Positions 34,668 through 42,742 of a DNA stretch of 64,000 nt are shown piece after piece (position 1 is the stretch's first letter; each line of letters begins with the position of its first letter). Below the pieces are notes generated by a model that did no database searches, had not been told where the DNA came from, and saw nothing but the letters and a program-made list of their open reading frames with translations. The stretch comes from Gammaproteobacteria bacterium (GTDB lineage Bacteria; Pseudomonadota; Gammaproteobacteria; Burkholderiales; Gallionellaceae). Made by a program: the position numbers and the translations under genes. The stretch spans positions 110,411-174,410 of the forward strand of contig JAHJBC010000003.1 of the NCBI GenBank assembly GCA_018813765.1, given 5' to 3'.

Positions 34668-35386
34668 GTGAACTACGCACCGTCTCGCTGAAAAAACGCT
34701 ACCGCGCCCGCACTGTGGTGCACGATGTCACGCTCTCGGTGAAGAGCGGCGAAGTGGTCGGCCTGCTCGGCCCCAACGGCGCAGGCAAGACCACCAGCTT
34801 CTACATGATCGTCGGCTTGTGCGCCGCGGACGGCGGCGAGATATTCATCGACGAGCAGGACCTCACGCACTTCCCCATCCACCGTCGCGCGCGTCTGGGC
34901 CTGGCCTATCTGCCGCAGGAGGCATCCATCTTCCGGCGCATGACCGTGTCCGAGAACATCAAGGCGGTACTGGAGCTGCAAGGCTATGCGCAGGCAGAGA
35001 TCGAAGCGCGACTGGATACGCTGCTGAACGACCTGCACATCACGCATATCCGCGACAATCCCGCCATCAGCCTGTCCGGCGGCGAACGGCGCCGCGTCGA
35101 GATCGCGCGCGCGCTGGCCACCGATCCGCGCTTCATCCTGCTGGACGAACCCTTCGCCGGGGTGGATCCCATCGCCGTGCTGGACATCCAGAAGATCATC
35201 CGTTTCCTCAAGGAGCGCAACATCGGCGTGCTCATCACCGACCATAACGTACGGGAAACACTGGGTATTTGCGACCGCGCCTACATCATCAACGCCGGCT
35301 CGGTGATGGCCGAGGGCAAGCCCGAGGAAATCATCTATAATGAGGGCGTGAGGAAGGTGTACCTGGGCGAGCACTTCAAGCTATAA
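34664..35386 (+). CDS. lptB: LPS export ABC transporter ATPase LptB
   Basis: A 240-residue ABC ATPase: [13 protein letters not shown] (Walker A), [14 protein letters not shown] (Q loop), [15 protein letters not shown] (signature), [13 protein letters not shown] (Walker B) and TDHNVRETL (H loop). It powers LPS extraction through LptFG. LptF and LptG are not in the window. Confidence 0.96.
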   Translation: MSELRTVSLKKRYRARTVVHDVTLSVKSGEVVGLLGPNGAGKTTSFYMIVGLCAADGGEIFIDEQDLTHFPIHRRARLGLAYLPQEASIFRRMTVSENIKAVLELQGYAQAEIEARLDTLLNDLHITHIRDNPAISLSGGERRRVEIARALATDPRFILLDEPFAGVDPIAVLDIQKIIRFLKERNIGVLITDHNVRETLGICDRAYIINAGSVMAEGKPEEIIYNEGVRKVYLGEHFKL

Positions 35387-35414
35387 GACGCGCCGCCACA
35401 CACCACAACCGGCA

Positions 35415-36848
35415 ATGAAACACTCTCTCCAACTCAGACAATCCCAGCAACTGATGCTGACTCCGCAGTTGCAGCAGGCTATCAAGCTGCTGCAACTGTC
35501 TACGCTCGAGATCAATCAGGAGACCGCGCGCCTGCTGGACGAGAACCCGTTCCTCGAGCGCGAGGACGACAACACCAACCAGACCTACAGCGGCAACAGC
35601 AGCAGCGATGTCCCGACCGCCCCCGGCAGCAGCGAATCGACGGCAGAACGTGAGGCCGAGCCGCGCAGCGATGCGGCCGAGTGGCAGGAACCGTCGTTCG
35701 CCTCATCCTCGTCGTCGTCCAACCCCGATGACGAGGACGACGGTTATGCCGAGGTCGCCGCCGAAAAACCCAGCATGCGCGAACACCTGCTGTGGGAACT
35801 GAACATGAGCCAGATGGACCCGCGCGACAAGAAGCTGGTCGGCCTGCTCATCGACGCGCTGGACGAAAACGCCTACCTGTCGCAGCCGCTGGAAGAGATC
35901 TGCGAACTGTTGCCGCCCGAACTGGATGTCACGCTGGACGATCTGGAGACCGCGCTGGTGCAGTTGCAACATCTGGACGCGCCCGGCATCGGCGCGCGCA
36001 ACCTGAGCGAGTGTCTGGCATTGCAACTGCGCGAAATGCCGGAGGACGTGCCCGGTCGAGATCTGGCGCTGGCGCTGGTGACGAATCACCTCGACCTGCT
36101 TGCCGCGCGCGACTTCAACAAGCTGAAGAAAGCCCTGCGCTGCGACGACGCAGCCCTGCGCTGCGCACAGGACCTGATCGTGCATCTGCAACCCAAGCCG
36201 GGCTCGGCCTTCGAACATCGCGCGGCAGATTATGTGGTGCCCGATGTGCTGGTGGAACGCCATGGCGGCATCTGGCGTGCCAGGCTCAATCCGGAAGCGA
36301 TGCCGCGCCTGCGCGTCAACCAGGTATATGCCAACATCCTCCAGCAGCGCGGCGAGAAGAACGCACAGGAGATGTCCACCCAGTTGCAGGAAGCGCGCTG
36401 GTTCATCAAGAATCTGCAGCAGCGCTTCGAGACCATCCTGCGCGTGGCGCAGGCCATCGTCGAGCGCCAGCGCCAGTTCTTCGAGCACGGCGACATCGCC
36501 ATGCGCCCGCTGGTGCTGCGCGAGATCGCCGAGCAGCTCGAACTGCACGAGTCCACCATCTCCCGCGTGACCACGCAGAAGTTCATGCTCACCCCGCGCG
36601 GCATCTACGAATTCAAGTATTTCTTCGGCAGCGGACTCGCCACCGAGGCGGGCGGCGCATGTTCTTCCACCGCCATCCGCGCCCTTATCAAGCAACTGGT
36701 CAGCGAGGAGGATGCCAAACATCCGCTCACCGACAGTCGCATGTCCGAAATCCTGGCACAGCAGGGCATACTTGTCGCCCGCCGTACCGTGGCAAAATAC
36801 CGCGAGGGGATGAACATCCTTCCGGTGAATCTTCGTAAATCACTCTAA
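35415..36848 (+). CDS. rpoN: RNA polymerase sigma-54 factor
   Basis: A 477-residue protein with the glutamine-rich activator-interaction region I (SLQLRQSQQLMLTPQLQQAI), an acidic region II (~residues 45-115), the core-binding region and HTH, and the RpoN box ARRTVAKYRE close to the C terminus, which reads the -24 element. It directs transcription from -24/-12 promoters such as those in front of the two prepilin genes at 27813 and 28779. It follows lptB by 28 bp, the classical order. Confidence 0.97.
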   Translation: MKHSLQLRQSQQLMLTPQLQQAIKLLQLSTLEINQETARLLDENPFLEREDDNTNQTYSGNSSSDVPTAPGSSESTAEREAEPRSDAAEWQEPSFASSSSSSNPDDEDDGYAEVAAEKPSMREHLLWELNMSQMDPRDKKLVGLLIDALDENAYLSQPLEEICELLPPELDVTLDDLETALVQLQHLDAPGIGARNLSECLALQLREMPEDVPGRDLALALVTNHLDLLAARDFNKLKKALRCDDAALRCAQDLIVHLQPKPGSAFEHRAADYVVPDVLVERHGGIWRARLNPEAMPRLRVNQVYANILQQRGEKNAQEMSTQLQEARWFIKNLQQRFETILRVAQAIVERQRQFFEHGDIAMRPLVLREIAEQLELHESTISRVTTQKFMLTPRGIYEFKYFFGSGLATEAGGACSSTAIRALIKQLVSEEDAKHPLTDSRMSEILAQQGILVARRTVAKYREGMNILPVNLRKSL

Positions 36849-36863
36849 CTAAAGGAGCAGGCC

Positions 36864-37187
36864 ATGAACCTCAACCTCACAGGACGTCACCTCGAAATCA
36901 CGCCGGCCATCCGCGAGCATGTGCTCAGCAAGCTGGACAAGGTCAAACGCCATTTCGACAACGTGATCGACATCAATGTGATCCTGTCGGTGGACAAACT
37001 GGTGCAGAAGGCCGAAGCCAACGTCCACGTCTCCGGCAAGAACATCTTCGCCGAGACCGAAGACAGCAACCTGTACGTTGCCATCGATGCACTGGTCGAC
37101 TCGCTGGACCGCCAGGTGCTCAAGCACAAGGAAAAGGGCACTGCGCGCCGGCACGACGAGACCGGAAAACACAGCGTGGCTGAATAG
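36864..37187 (+). CDS. hpf: Ribosome hibernation-promoting factor (HPF/YfiA family)
   Basis: A 107-residue short-form HPF: MNLNLTGRHLEITPAIREHV, then AEANVHVSGKNIFAET and LYVAIDALVDSLDRQVLKHK. It binds the 30S decoding region and promotes 100S dimers or protects idle ribosomes. It has a strong AAAGGAG site 7 bp before the ATG and lies immediately after rpoN. Confidence 0.92.
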   Translation: MNLNLTGRHLEITPAIREHVLSKLDKVKRHFDNVIDINVILSVDKLVQKAEANVHVSGKNIFAETEDSNLYVAIDALVDSLDRQVLKHKEKGTARRHDETGKHSVAE

Positions 37188-37196
37188 CAACAGTTC

Positions 37197-37224
37197 CGAG
37201 GCAGCCGAATGGTTGCCTCGTTTT
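37197..37224 (+). terminator. Hairpin with T-run between hpf and ptsN
   Basis: CGAGGCAGCC-GAAT-GGTTGCCTCG followed by TTTT, 10 bp after hpf. It could terminate or partly attenuate transcription before ptsN. Confidence 0.7.
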
Positions 37225-37240
37225 CATTTGGTGAATCGAC

Positions 37241-37696
37241 ATGAACCTGATCAGTAAAATCCTGACCCCCGAGTGCGTATTGCTGGATACCGAATCCACC
37301 AGCAAGAAACGGGTGTTTGAGCGCGTCGGATTGCTGTTTGAGAACACCCACCAGATCGCACGCAGCCAGGTTTTCGACAGCCTGTTCGCGCGCGAAAAAC
37401 TCGGTTCGACCGGTCTGGGACAGGGCGTCGCCATCCCGCACGGCCGCGTGAAGGGCCTGCGCGACGCGGCGGCAGCTTTCGTCAAGATGCAGAATTCCAT
37501 CCCGTTCGAGGCACCGGACGGATTGCCGGTGAACTTCATCTTCGTGCTGCTCGTCCCCGAGCGCGCCAACGACCTGCACCTGCAACTGCTGGGGGAACTG
37601 GCGCAGATGTTCAGCGACGCGGCGTTCCGCGAGAAATTGCAGAACACCGACGACCCGGCGGCGCTCCACAAACTGTTCGTCGACTGGCAGGGGTAA
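37241..37696 (+). CDS. ptsN: PTS-Ntr EIIA component PtsN
   Basis: A 151-residue EIIA-Ntr. GQGVAIPHGRV holds the phosphorylated histidine, and NFIFVLLVPERANDLHLQLLGELA is the conserved second half. It is a phosphorelay-controlled regulator of K+, nitrogen and envelope functions, commonly next to rpoN. It precedes hprK by 3 bp. Confidence 0.93.
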   Translation: MNLISKILTPECVLLDTESTSKKRVFERVGLLFENTHQIARSQVFDSLFAREKLGSTGLGQGVAIPHGRVKGLRDAAAAFVKMQNSIPFEAPDGLPVNFIFVLLVPERANDLHLQLLGELAQMFSDAAFREKLQNTDDPAALHKLFVDWQG

Positions 37697-37699
37697 GCC

Positions 37700-38635
37700 G
37701 TGTCCCGGGTCAATATCCGACAGCTCTTTGCCGACAAGCAGGAACGGCTGAGCCTGATCTGGGTAGGCGGCGCGGAAGGCGCCGACCGGGAGCTGGAAAG
37801 CGAGACCGTCAGCGCATCCAACCGCGGCCTCATCGGCCACATGAACCTGATCCACCCGAACTGGGTGCAGGTACTCAGCACCACCGAACTCGATTATCTG
37901 CACGGCCTTTCCCCTTCTGACCTGGCATCCGCGCTGACTCAGCTTGAGCAGGGCGAACCGCTGTGCCTGATCGTCGCCGGCGAAACCGAGATTCCAAAGG
38001 GCCTGCTGGACTTCGCCAACCGCACCCACACGCCGCTGTTCCGCTCGCCGATGAACAGCGTGCAACTGATGTGGATGATTCGCCACTACATCGCCAAAGG
38101 CCTGGCCGATTCCACCACGCGCCACGGCGTGTTCCTCGACGCGCTCGGCGTCGGCGTGCTGATCACCGGCGACAGCGGCGTGGGCAAGAGCGAACTGGCG
38201 CTGGAGCTCATCACCCGCGGCAGCGGCCTGGTGGCCGACGACATCACCGAGTTCTACCGCATCGCGCCCGAAACGCTGGAAGGACGCTGCCCCGAGATAC
38301 TGCGCGACTTCCTCGAAGTGCGCGGCCTCGGCGTGCTGAATATCCGCACCATGTTCGGCGAGACGGCGGTGCGCCGCAAGAAGAGCCTCAAGCTCATCGT
38401 GCACCTGTATCGCCCGCCGCACGACGATCTGTCCAAGCTGGAACGGCTGCCCGCCTCCGGGTCGGAGACGATACTGGGCGTCAAGATCAGCAAGGTGGAG
38501 ATCCCGGTGATGGCGGGTCGCAACCTCGCGGTGCTGGTGGAAGCCGCCGCGCGCAATTTCGTGCTGCAGATGCGCGGCATCGACTCCATGCAGGAATTCA
38601 TCGACCGGCAGGAAAGACTTCTGCAGGAGCAATAG
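37700..38635 (+). CDS. hprK: HPr kinase/phosphorylase
   Basis: A 311-residue protein with an N-terminal HPrK domain and a C-terminal P-loop kinase domain: [19 protein letters not shown] (Walker A) and [16 protein letters not shown] (signature). It phosphorylates or dephosphorylates HPr on serine. GTG start at 37700. The genes for HPr, EIIA-Man and enzyme I, often next in betaproteobacteria, do not follow here. Confidence 0.93.
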   Translation: MSRVNIRQLFADKQERLSLIWVGGAEGADRELESETVSASNRGLIGHMNLIHPNWVQVLSTTELDYLHGLSPSDLASALTQLEQGEPLCLIVAGETEIPKGLLDFANRTHTPLFRSPMNSVQLMWMIRHYIAKGLADSTTRHGVFLDALGVGVLITGDSGVGKSELALELITRGSGLVADDITEFYRIAPETLEGRCPEILRDFLEVRGLGVLNIRTMFGETAVRRKKSLKLIVHLYRPPHDDLSKLERLPASGSETILGVKISKVEIPVMAGRNLAVLVEAAARNFVLQMRGIDSMQEFIDRQERLLQEQ

Positions 38636-38636
38636 C

Positions 38637-39482
38637 GTGCAACTATTCCTGATCAGCGGTTTATCCGGTTCCGGCAAAAGCGTCGCGCTCAACGTGCTGG
38701 AAGACAGCGGCTACTACTGCGTGGACAACCTGCCCGCCGAACTGCTGCATGTGCTGACCAACAACCTGAAGCTGGCCGGCGTCGATAAAGTGGCGGTCAG
38801 CGTCGATGTGCGCAGCGGCAACAACGTCGTGCTGCTGCCGCAATACATCGACAAGCTCAAACAACAAGGCATCGACGTGCATCTGCTGTTCCTCGACGCC
38901 AAGGACGAGACGCTGGTCAAACGCTTCTCCGAGACGCGCCGCATGCACCCGCTCAGCGACGGCGTGCGGACGCTGCCGGAATGCGTGGCGCTGGAGCGCG
39001 AACTGCTGGCCGAGATCGCCAACGTCGGCCACCATATCGACACCAGCGAACTCAACGCCAACGCCCTGCGCGCCTGGATCAAGCAGTTCATCACACTGGA
39101 CCGCGCAAGACTTACCCTGCTGTTCGAATCCTTCGGCTTCAAGAACGGCCTGCCGCTGGATGCCGACTATGTCTTCGACGTGCGCTGCCTGCCCAATCCT
39201 CATTACGACCCGGCGCTGCGTCCGCTCACCGGACGCGACCGCGCCGTGATCGATTTTCTGGATGGCACTCCGCAAGTGCAGAAGATGTTCGACGACATCA
39301 GCAACTTCGTCGAAGACTGGCTACCCAGCTTCGTCGCCGACAACCGCAGCTACCTCACCGTCGCCATCGGCTGCACCGGCGGCCAGCACCGCTCGGTATA
39401 TTTCGCCGAACGCCTCGCGCAACATTTCAAACCGCAGCAGCAGGTGTTGTTGCGCCATCGCGAACTCACGCAACAAGCCTGA
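38637..39482 (+). CDS. rapZ: RapZ family nucleotide-binding protein
   Basis: A 281-residue P-loop protein: [14 protein letters not shown] at the N terminus and [21 protein letters not shown] at the C terminus, both diagnostic. In E. coli it controls glmZ small-RNA turnover and amino-sugar synthesis; the role in betaproteobacteria is less clear. GTG start at 38637, one base after the hprK stop. Confidence 0.92.
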   Translation: MQLFLISGLSGSGKSVALNVLEDSGYYCVDNLPAELLHVLTNNLKLAGVDKVAVSVDVRSGNNVVLLPQYIDKLKQQGIDVHLLFLDAKDETLVKRFSETRRMHPLSDGVRTLPECVALERELLAEIANVGHHIDTSELNANALRAWIKQFITLDRARLTLLFESFGFKNGLPLDADYVFDVRCLPNPHYDPALRPLTGRDRAVIDFLDGTPQVQKMFDDISNFVEDWLPSFVADNRSYLTVAIGCTGGQHRSVYFAERLAQHFKPQQQVLLRHRELTQQA

Positions 39483-39485
39483 CCC

Positions 39486-39860
39486 GTGCTCGCACTTCGC
39501 CACATCAAACCCGGCGACTACCTCATCCTGTCAGGCGGGATCGCGTTCACGCTGTGGATATCGGTCGCCATCTGGTCCGGCGGCATCGCCGACACCGCAC
39601 TCATCCGCAGCGGCGGCAAAGTATTCAAGGAAGTGCCGCTGTCGCGCGACCAGGAGATCGAAGTGCCCGGCCCGCTCGGCACCACCGTCATCACCATCGA
39701 GAAACTCCGTGCACGCATCAGCAGCGACCCCAGCCCCAGACAATACTGCGTGCGCCAGGGCTGGATACAGCAGGCGGGCGAGATCGCCATCTGTCTGCCA
39801 AATGAAGTCAGCGTGGAGTTGACCGGTGGAGCAAAGAAATATGACAGCCTCAACTATTAA
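39486..39860 (+). CDS. NusG domain II-containing membrane-anchored protein
   Basis: A 124-residue protein with an N-terminal membrane helix (YLILSGGIAFTLWISVAIW) and a small beta-rich domain (EVPLSRDQEIEVPGPLGTT ... CVRQGWIQQAGEIAICLPNEV) that matches the NusG_II fold seen in extracytoplasmic proteins next to Gx transporters. Function unknown. GTG start, 3 bp after rapZ; the last 20 bp overlap the next gene. Confidence 0.78.
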   Translation: MLALRHIKPGDYLILSGGIAFTLWISVAIWSGGIADTALIRSGGKVFKEVPLSRDQEIEVPGPLGTTVITIEKLRARISSDPSPRQYCVRQGWIQQAGEIAICLPNEVSVELTGGAKKYDSLNY

Positions 39861-40383
39861 GCTCGCCACCACGGCAGAAGACCACCACATCGCGAAGATG
39901 GCCGCGGTCGCGCTCGGCCTCACCGTGCTGGAGAACGCCATCCCCACCCCGCTGCCCGGCGTGAAACCCGGACTGGCCAATATCGTCACGCTGATCGTGC
40001 TGGCGCGCTACGGCTGGCGCGCGGCGGCCTGGGTCTCCCTACTGCGCGTGGTCGCGGGCAGCCTGCTGTTCGGTAATTTTCTCGCACCGGGATTCTTCCT
40101 GAGCCTGAGCGGCGCAGTGTGCAGCCTCGCCGTGCTCGCACTGAGCATGCACTTACCCCAGCGCTTCTTTGGCGCGGTAACACACAGCATTCTCGCCGCC
40201 TTCGCCCACATCGCCGGACAGATGGCCGTGGTCTACCTGTGGCTCATTCCGCATGCGGGCATCGCCTACCTCATCCCCATCTTCGCCACCGCTGCGCTGG
40301 TATTTGGTACAGTGAACGGGATTATTGCGATGCAATTCATGAACACCTCGCCCCAGCCCCCTCTCCCACCGGGAGAGGGTTAG
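39841..40383 (+). CDS. Gx transporter family / heptaprenyl diphosphate synthase component I-like membrane protein
   Basis: A ~180-residue membrane protein with about five helices. The motif ALGLTVLENAIPTPLPGVKPGLANIVTLI is typical of the family, which pairs with a NusG_II protein and may transport a small molecule. The ATG at 39841 follows GGTGGAG at the correct distance. The last ten residues (SPQPPLPPGEG) are coded by a C/G palindrome, so the natural C terminus may have been altered by repeat insertion. Confidence 0.8.
   Translation: MTASTIKLATTAEDHHIAKMAAVALGLTVLENAIPTPLPGVKPGLANIVTLIVLARYGWRAAAWVSLLRVVAGSLLFGNFLAPGFFLSLSGAVCSLAVLALSMHLPQRFFGAVTHSILAAFAHIAGQMAVVYLWLIPHAGIAYLIPIFATAALVFGTVNGIIAMQFMNTSPQPPLPPGEG
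40359..40379. repeat. CCCTCTCCC hairpin at the 3' end of the Gx transporter gene
   Basis: CCCTCTCCC-ACC-GGGAGAGGG perfect 9-bp stem spanning the last codons of the gene; no T-run follows. It resembles dispersed C/G-rich repeats found at gene ends. Confidence 0.7.
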
Positions 40384-40416
40384 GGTGAGGGAACACTCTT
40401 TCCACAGGGATAAGAA

Positions 40417-41016
40417 ATGAAAACCATCACCCTCGCCCTCACCGGCGCCTCCGGCCTGCCCTACGGCATGCGCCTGCTCGAATGCCTGCTGCAAAGCGGC
40501 CACCGAGTGCACCTCGTCTATTCGCAAGCCGCACAGATCGTCGCCAAACAGGAACTCGACTTCACCCTGCCTTCGCGTCCGCAGGATGCGGAGCAAATGC
40601 TCGCAGGCCGCATCGGCAACTTCAGCGGCGAACTCAAAGTGTTCGGCATCCAGGACTGGTACGCCCCCATGGCCTCCGGCTCCAACCCCGGCGATGCGAT
40701 GGTAGTGTGCCCCTGCACCATGGGCACGCTGGGCAAGATCGCGGGCGGCATCAGCGATGATCTGATCTGCCGCGCGGCGGATGTGATGCTGAAGGAGAAG
40801 CGCACTTTGATCCTGGTCCCGAGGGAAATGCCGTTCTCGGCGATCCATCTGGAAAACATGCTGAAGTTGTCACACGCGGGCGCGGTGATCATGCCACCGA
40901 ATCCGGGGTTTTATCATCATCCGCAGAGTGTGCAGGATATGGTGGATTTTGTGGTTGCTCGTTTGCTCGATCATCTTGGGATCGAGCAGACTCTGATGAA
41001 GAAGTGGGGCGAGTAA
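40417..41016 (+). CDS. ubiX: Flavin prenyltransferase UbiX
   Basis: A 199-residue flavoprotein: TLALTGASGLPYGMRLLECL, VCPCTMGTLGKIAGGISDDLICRAADV, LVPREMPFSAIHLENMLKL and IMPPNPGFYHHPQ are the family blocks. It makes prenylated FMN for the UbiD decarboxylase in ubiquinone synthesis. It ends the plus-strand run. Confidence 0.95.
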   Translation: MKTITLALTGASGLPYGMRLLECLLQSGHRVHLVYSQAAQIVAKQELDFTLPSRPQDAEQMLAGRIGNFSGELKVFGIQDWYAPMASGSNPGDAMVVCPCTMGTLGKIAGGISDDLICRAADVMLKEKRTLILVPREMPFSAIHLENMLKLSHAGAVIMPPNPGFYHHPQSVQDMVDFVVARLLDHLGIEQTLMKKWGE

Positions 41017-41091
41017 CTCTTACCGTTCGCCCTGAGCCTGTCGAAGGGTCGCCGCGAAGCGGCGTGGTGCACATTCAATCAAAAGCAACAC

Positions 41092-41312
41092 CGTCGGGGG
41101 TAGCCCGACAGCTAGTCACTTTTCTTGTCTTGCCAAGAAAAGTAACCAAAAGAAGGCGCCCCCGGTGCGCCGCCCCTTCGGGGTACCCTCCGTTGCTCAA
41201 CCAGACAGGCCTCCTCATAAACTCGCACGACCCGCTGCGCGGTCACGTGCTCAAACATATTCGTCGGACGGCCCCTGTCTGGTCTTCGCTACTCGGCGGC
41301 GCACAGGGGAAG
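41092..41312. repeat. Left arm of ~225-bp inverted repeat
   Basis: It begins with GTCGGGGGTAGCCCGACAG, contains an AGAAAAGTAACCAAAAGAAG block and CCGCCCCTTCGGGG, and runs to the CACAGGGGAAGGGAA region. The same sequence recurs in inverted orientation at 42434-42660 with only scattered mismatches. The preceding stretch from 41026 holds a short CCGTTCGCCCTGAGCC repeat that is also mirrored, at 42700-42734. No gene is seen between 41017 and 41390. Confidence 0.9.
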
Positions 41313-41333
41313 GGAAGCGAAGTTCAAAAACGT

Positions 41334-41359
41334 ATGGTGGGCAACAAGTTGCCCACCAT
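41334..41359. terminator. Hairpin at the inner edge of the left inverted arm
   Basis: ATGGTGGGCAACAAGTTGCC... forms a strong stem closed by ATGGTGGGCAA and TTGCCCACCAT. On the minus strand it lies 32 bp after the lipoprotein gene and could end its transcript. Confidence 0.6.
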
Positions 41360-41390
41360 AGAAAAAAATCACGTCTCCGGGGCGTTGGCG

Positions 41391-41813
41391 TTACTCCCAA
41401 GTCAGCGTTTTTCCGTCTACACCGCAAATAGGTGCACACCTTCCGCGATAGCAAAGATTTCTGTGGACCGCACTTACAATTTGCATTGATTTAATCGACT
41501 GACCATTACATTCCAGCATGCTGGCTTTTCTTTGGCTTTTGCCAGGCAGGATTGCATCGAAAAAATAAGTTGACGAGCCAATTGTATTTCCGCTTGCATC
41601 AAAGAACGTTGCTTCAACACCTGGATATTCTGTAACCCCATATGTGCTTGTGAAAATAAGAGTGACTTTACAGAATTTTGATCCGTTATTTTCTATTGAC
41701 GCGGAGACCTCTCCATCTTTACATACCGTCGGTCCTGTTGCCGCACACCCAGCGAGCATGACAATCAAAAAATATTGCGTAATTAGTTTATTCGCTATTC
41801 TCGTGACGCTCAT
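41391..41813 (-). CDS. Small lipoprotein of unknown function
   Basis: A 140-residue protein with a signal peptide ending in a lipobox (YFLIVMLAGC, cysteine near residue 23) and a beta-rich mature part containing five more cysteines (SKFCKVTLIF, SMLECNGQS, NLCYRGRCAPICG). No family recognised; the CYRGRCAPICG ending suggests disulfides. The start at 41813 has AGGAG eight bases upstream; a longer reading would bury the signal. Codon use and base composition are more A/T-rich than the flanks, pointing to acquisition by transfer. Confidence 0.7.
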   Translation of the reverse strand: MSVTRIANKLITQYFLIVMLAGCAATGPTVCKDGEVSASIENNGSKFCKVTLIFTSTYGVTEYPGVEATFFDASGNTIGSSTYFFDAILPGKSQRKASMLECNGQSIKSMQIVSAVHRNLCYRGRCAPICGVDGKTLTWE

Positions 41814-41855
41814 AAATTGATCTCCTTGCTTAACAGCGCTAGACGTCAAATTTGA

Positions 41856-42011
41856 CTAGGCAACAGTATTCTTGTTTTTCCGATCAGTCTCAGCTTGGCA
41901 AGTCTTGCAAATGCCGTTGTGACCATCCGGCTTGGTTTTGTTTCGATGAAAGTCAGATAGGCTCTTTTCTTGTCTGCATGACTGGCAAATTTTCAATACG
42001 GTGCTTTTCAT
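41856..42011 (-). CDS. Small Cys4 zinc-ribbon-like protein
   Basis: A 51-residue protein: KICQSCRQEKSLSDFHRNK then GHNGICKTCQAET gives two CxxC pairs, a pattern seen at the N terminus of HNH-type endonucleases and in stand-alone fragments of them. No HNH catalytic part follows, so it may be a remnant or a DNA-binding mini-protein. The start at 42011 has GGAG seven bases upstream. It probably shares a transcript with the lipoprotein gene, 42 bp downstream. Confidence 0.65.
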   Translation of the reverse strand: MKSTVLKICQSCRQEKSLSDFHRNKTKPDGHNGICKTCQAETDRKNKNTVA

Positions 42012-42109
42012 TACTAAGCTCCTTTCACAAACGCAAACAACACCCATAATTTATAGAACACGGTACATGTACCGTGGCCTGATCCGCATCATATCGGAAT
42101 GATGGCGGC

Positions 42110-42352
42110 ATGCCAAATCTCTCAAGAAATCGTCAAGATCCAGTGCTAGTTGCGCTTGGAGAAGCGATTAGGCGCATTCGTTTATCAAAAGCCATTTCTC
42201 AAGAAAAGCTAGCGTTACTCGCGGAAGTTGATCGCAGTTACGTGGGCAGGGTAGAGCGAGGAGATAACAATGTTGCTGTTCTTACTCTTGCAAGGTTGGT
42301 GCGAGCTCTAGATGTTTCTATTGCTCAATTGATGCTAGAAGCAAAACTCTAG
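42110..42352 (+). CDS. XRE-family HTH protein (C-protein-like)
   Basis: An 80-residue protein that is little more than one HTH (LGEAIRRIRLSKAISQEKLA, then EVDRSYVGRVERGDNNVAVLTLARLVRALDV). It is similar in size and pattern to controller proteins of restriction-modification systems and phage-type repressors, but no modification gene is nearby. It is divergent from the Cys4 protein and lipoprotein across a 98-bp gap that could carry its operator. Confidence 0.8.
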   Translation: MPNLSRNRQDPVLVALGEAIRRIRLSKAISQEKLALLAEVDRSYVGRVERGDNNVAVLTLARLVRALDVSIAQLMLEAKL

Positions 42353-42392
42353 CCATTGTCGGACTCAATCCACATTGAGTCGTAATAAGTAA

Positions 42393-42415
42393 CATGGCGG
42401 GCATTGCCCGCCATG
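42393..42415. terminator. Hairpin at the inner edge of the right inverted arm
   Basis: CATGGCGGGCATTGCCCGCC(ATG) stem, 40 bp after the HTH gene. It mirrors the position of the hairpin at 41334 in the other arm. Confidence 0.6.
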
Positions 42416-42433
42416 TTTGCTTTTCGCTGTTGA

Positions 42434-42660
42434 CTTTCCCTCCCCTGTGCACCGCCGAGTAGCGGAGACCAGACAGGGGTAGTCCGACGAATATGTTTGA
42501 GCACGTGACCGCGTAGCGGGTCGTGCGAGTTTATGAGGAGGCCTGTCTGGTTGAGCAACGGAGGGTACCCCGAAGGGGCGGCGCACCGGGGGCGCCTTCT
42601 TTTGGTTACTTTTCTTAGCAAGACAAGAAAAGTAACTTGCTGTCGGGCAACCCCCGACGA
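42434..42660. repeat. Right arm of ~225-bp inverted repeat
   Basis: Near-exact reverse complement of 41092-41312, including AGGGTACCCCGAAGGGGCGG and the GTTACTTTTCTT block. Together the arms enclose ~1.1 kb carrying the lipoprotein, Cys4 and HTH genes. The 42353-42742 interval holds only this arm, the hairpin and the mirrored CTCAGGGCGAACGG end. Confidence 0.9.
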
Positions 42661-42742
42661 AGTTGGTTTTGAATTTGGAGATTGGCGGGCTTCGCCCGTC
42701 CTTCGATACGGCTGCGCCTACTCAGGGCGAACGGAACACTGA

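Noticed and set aside
41004..41489. A 161-codon plus-strand frame through the left inverted arm
   Set aside because: It runs through repeat sequence and into the antisense of the lipoprotein gene; no start signal.
41092..42660. Insertion sequence
   Set aside because: Long inverted repeats are present but no transposase or integrase gene lies inside, so it is described as an inverted-repeat island, not an IS.
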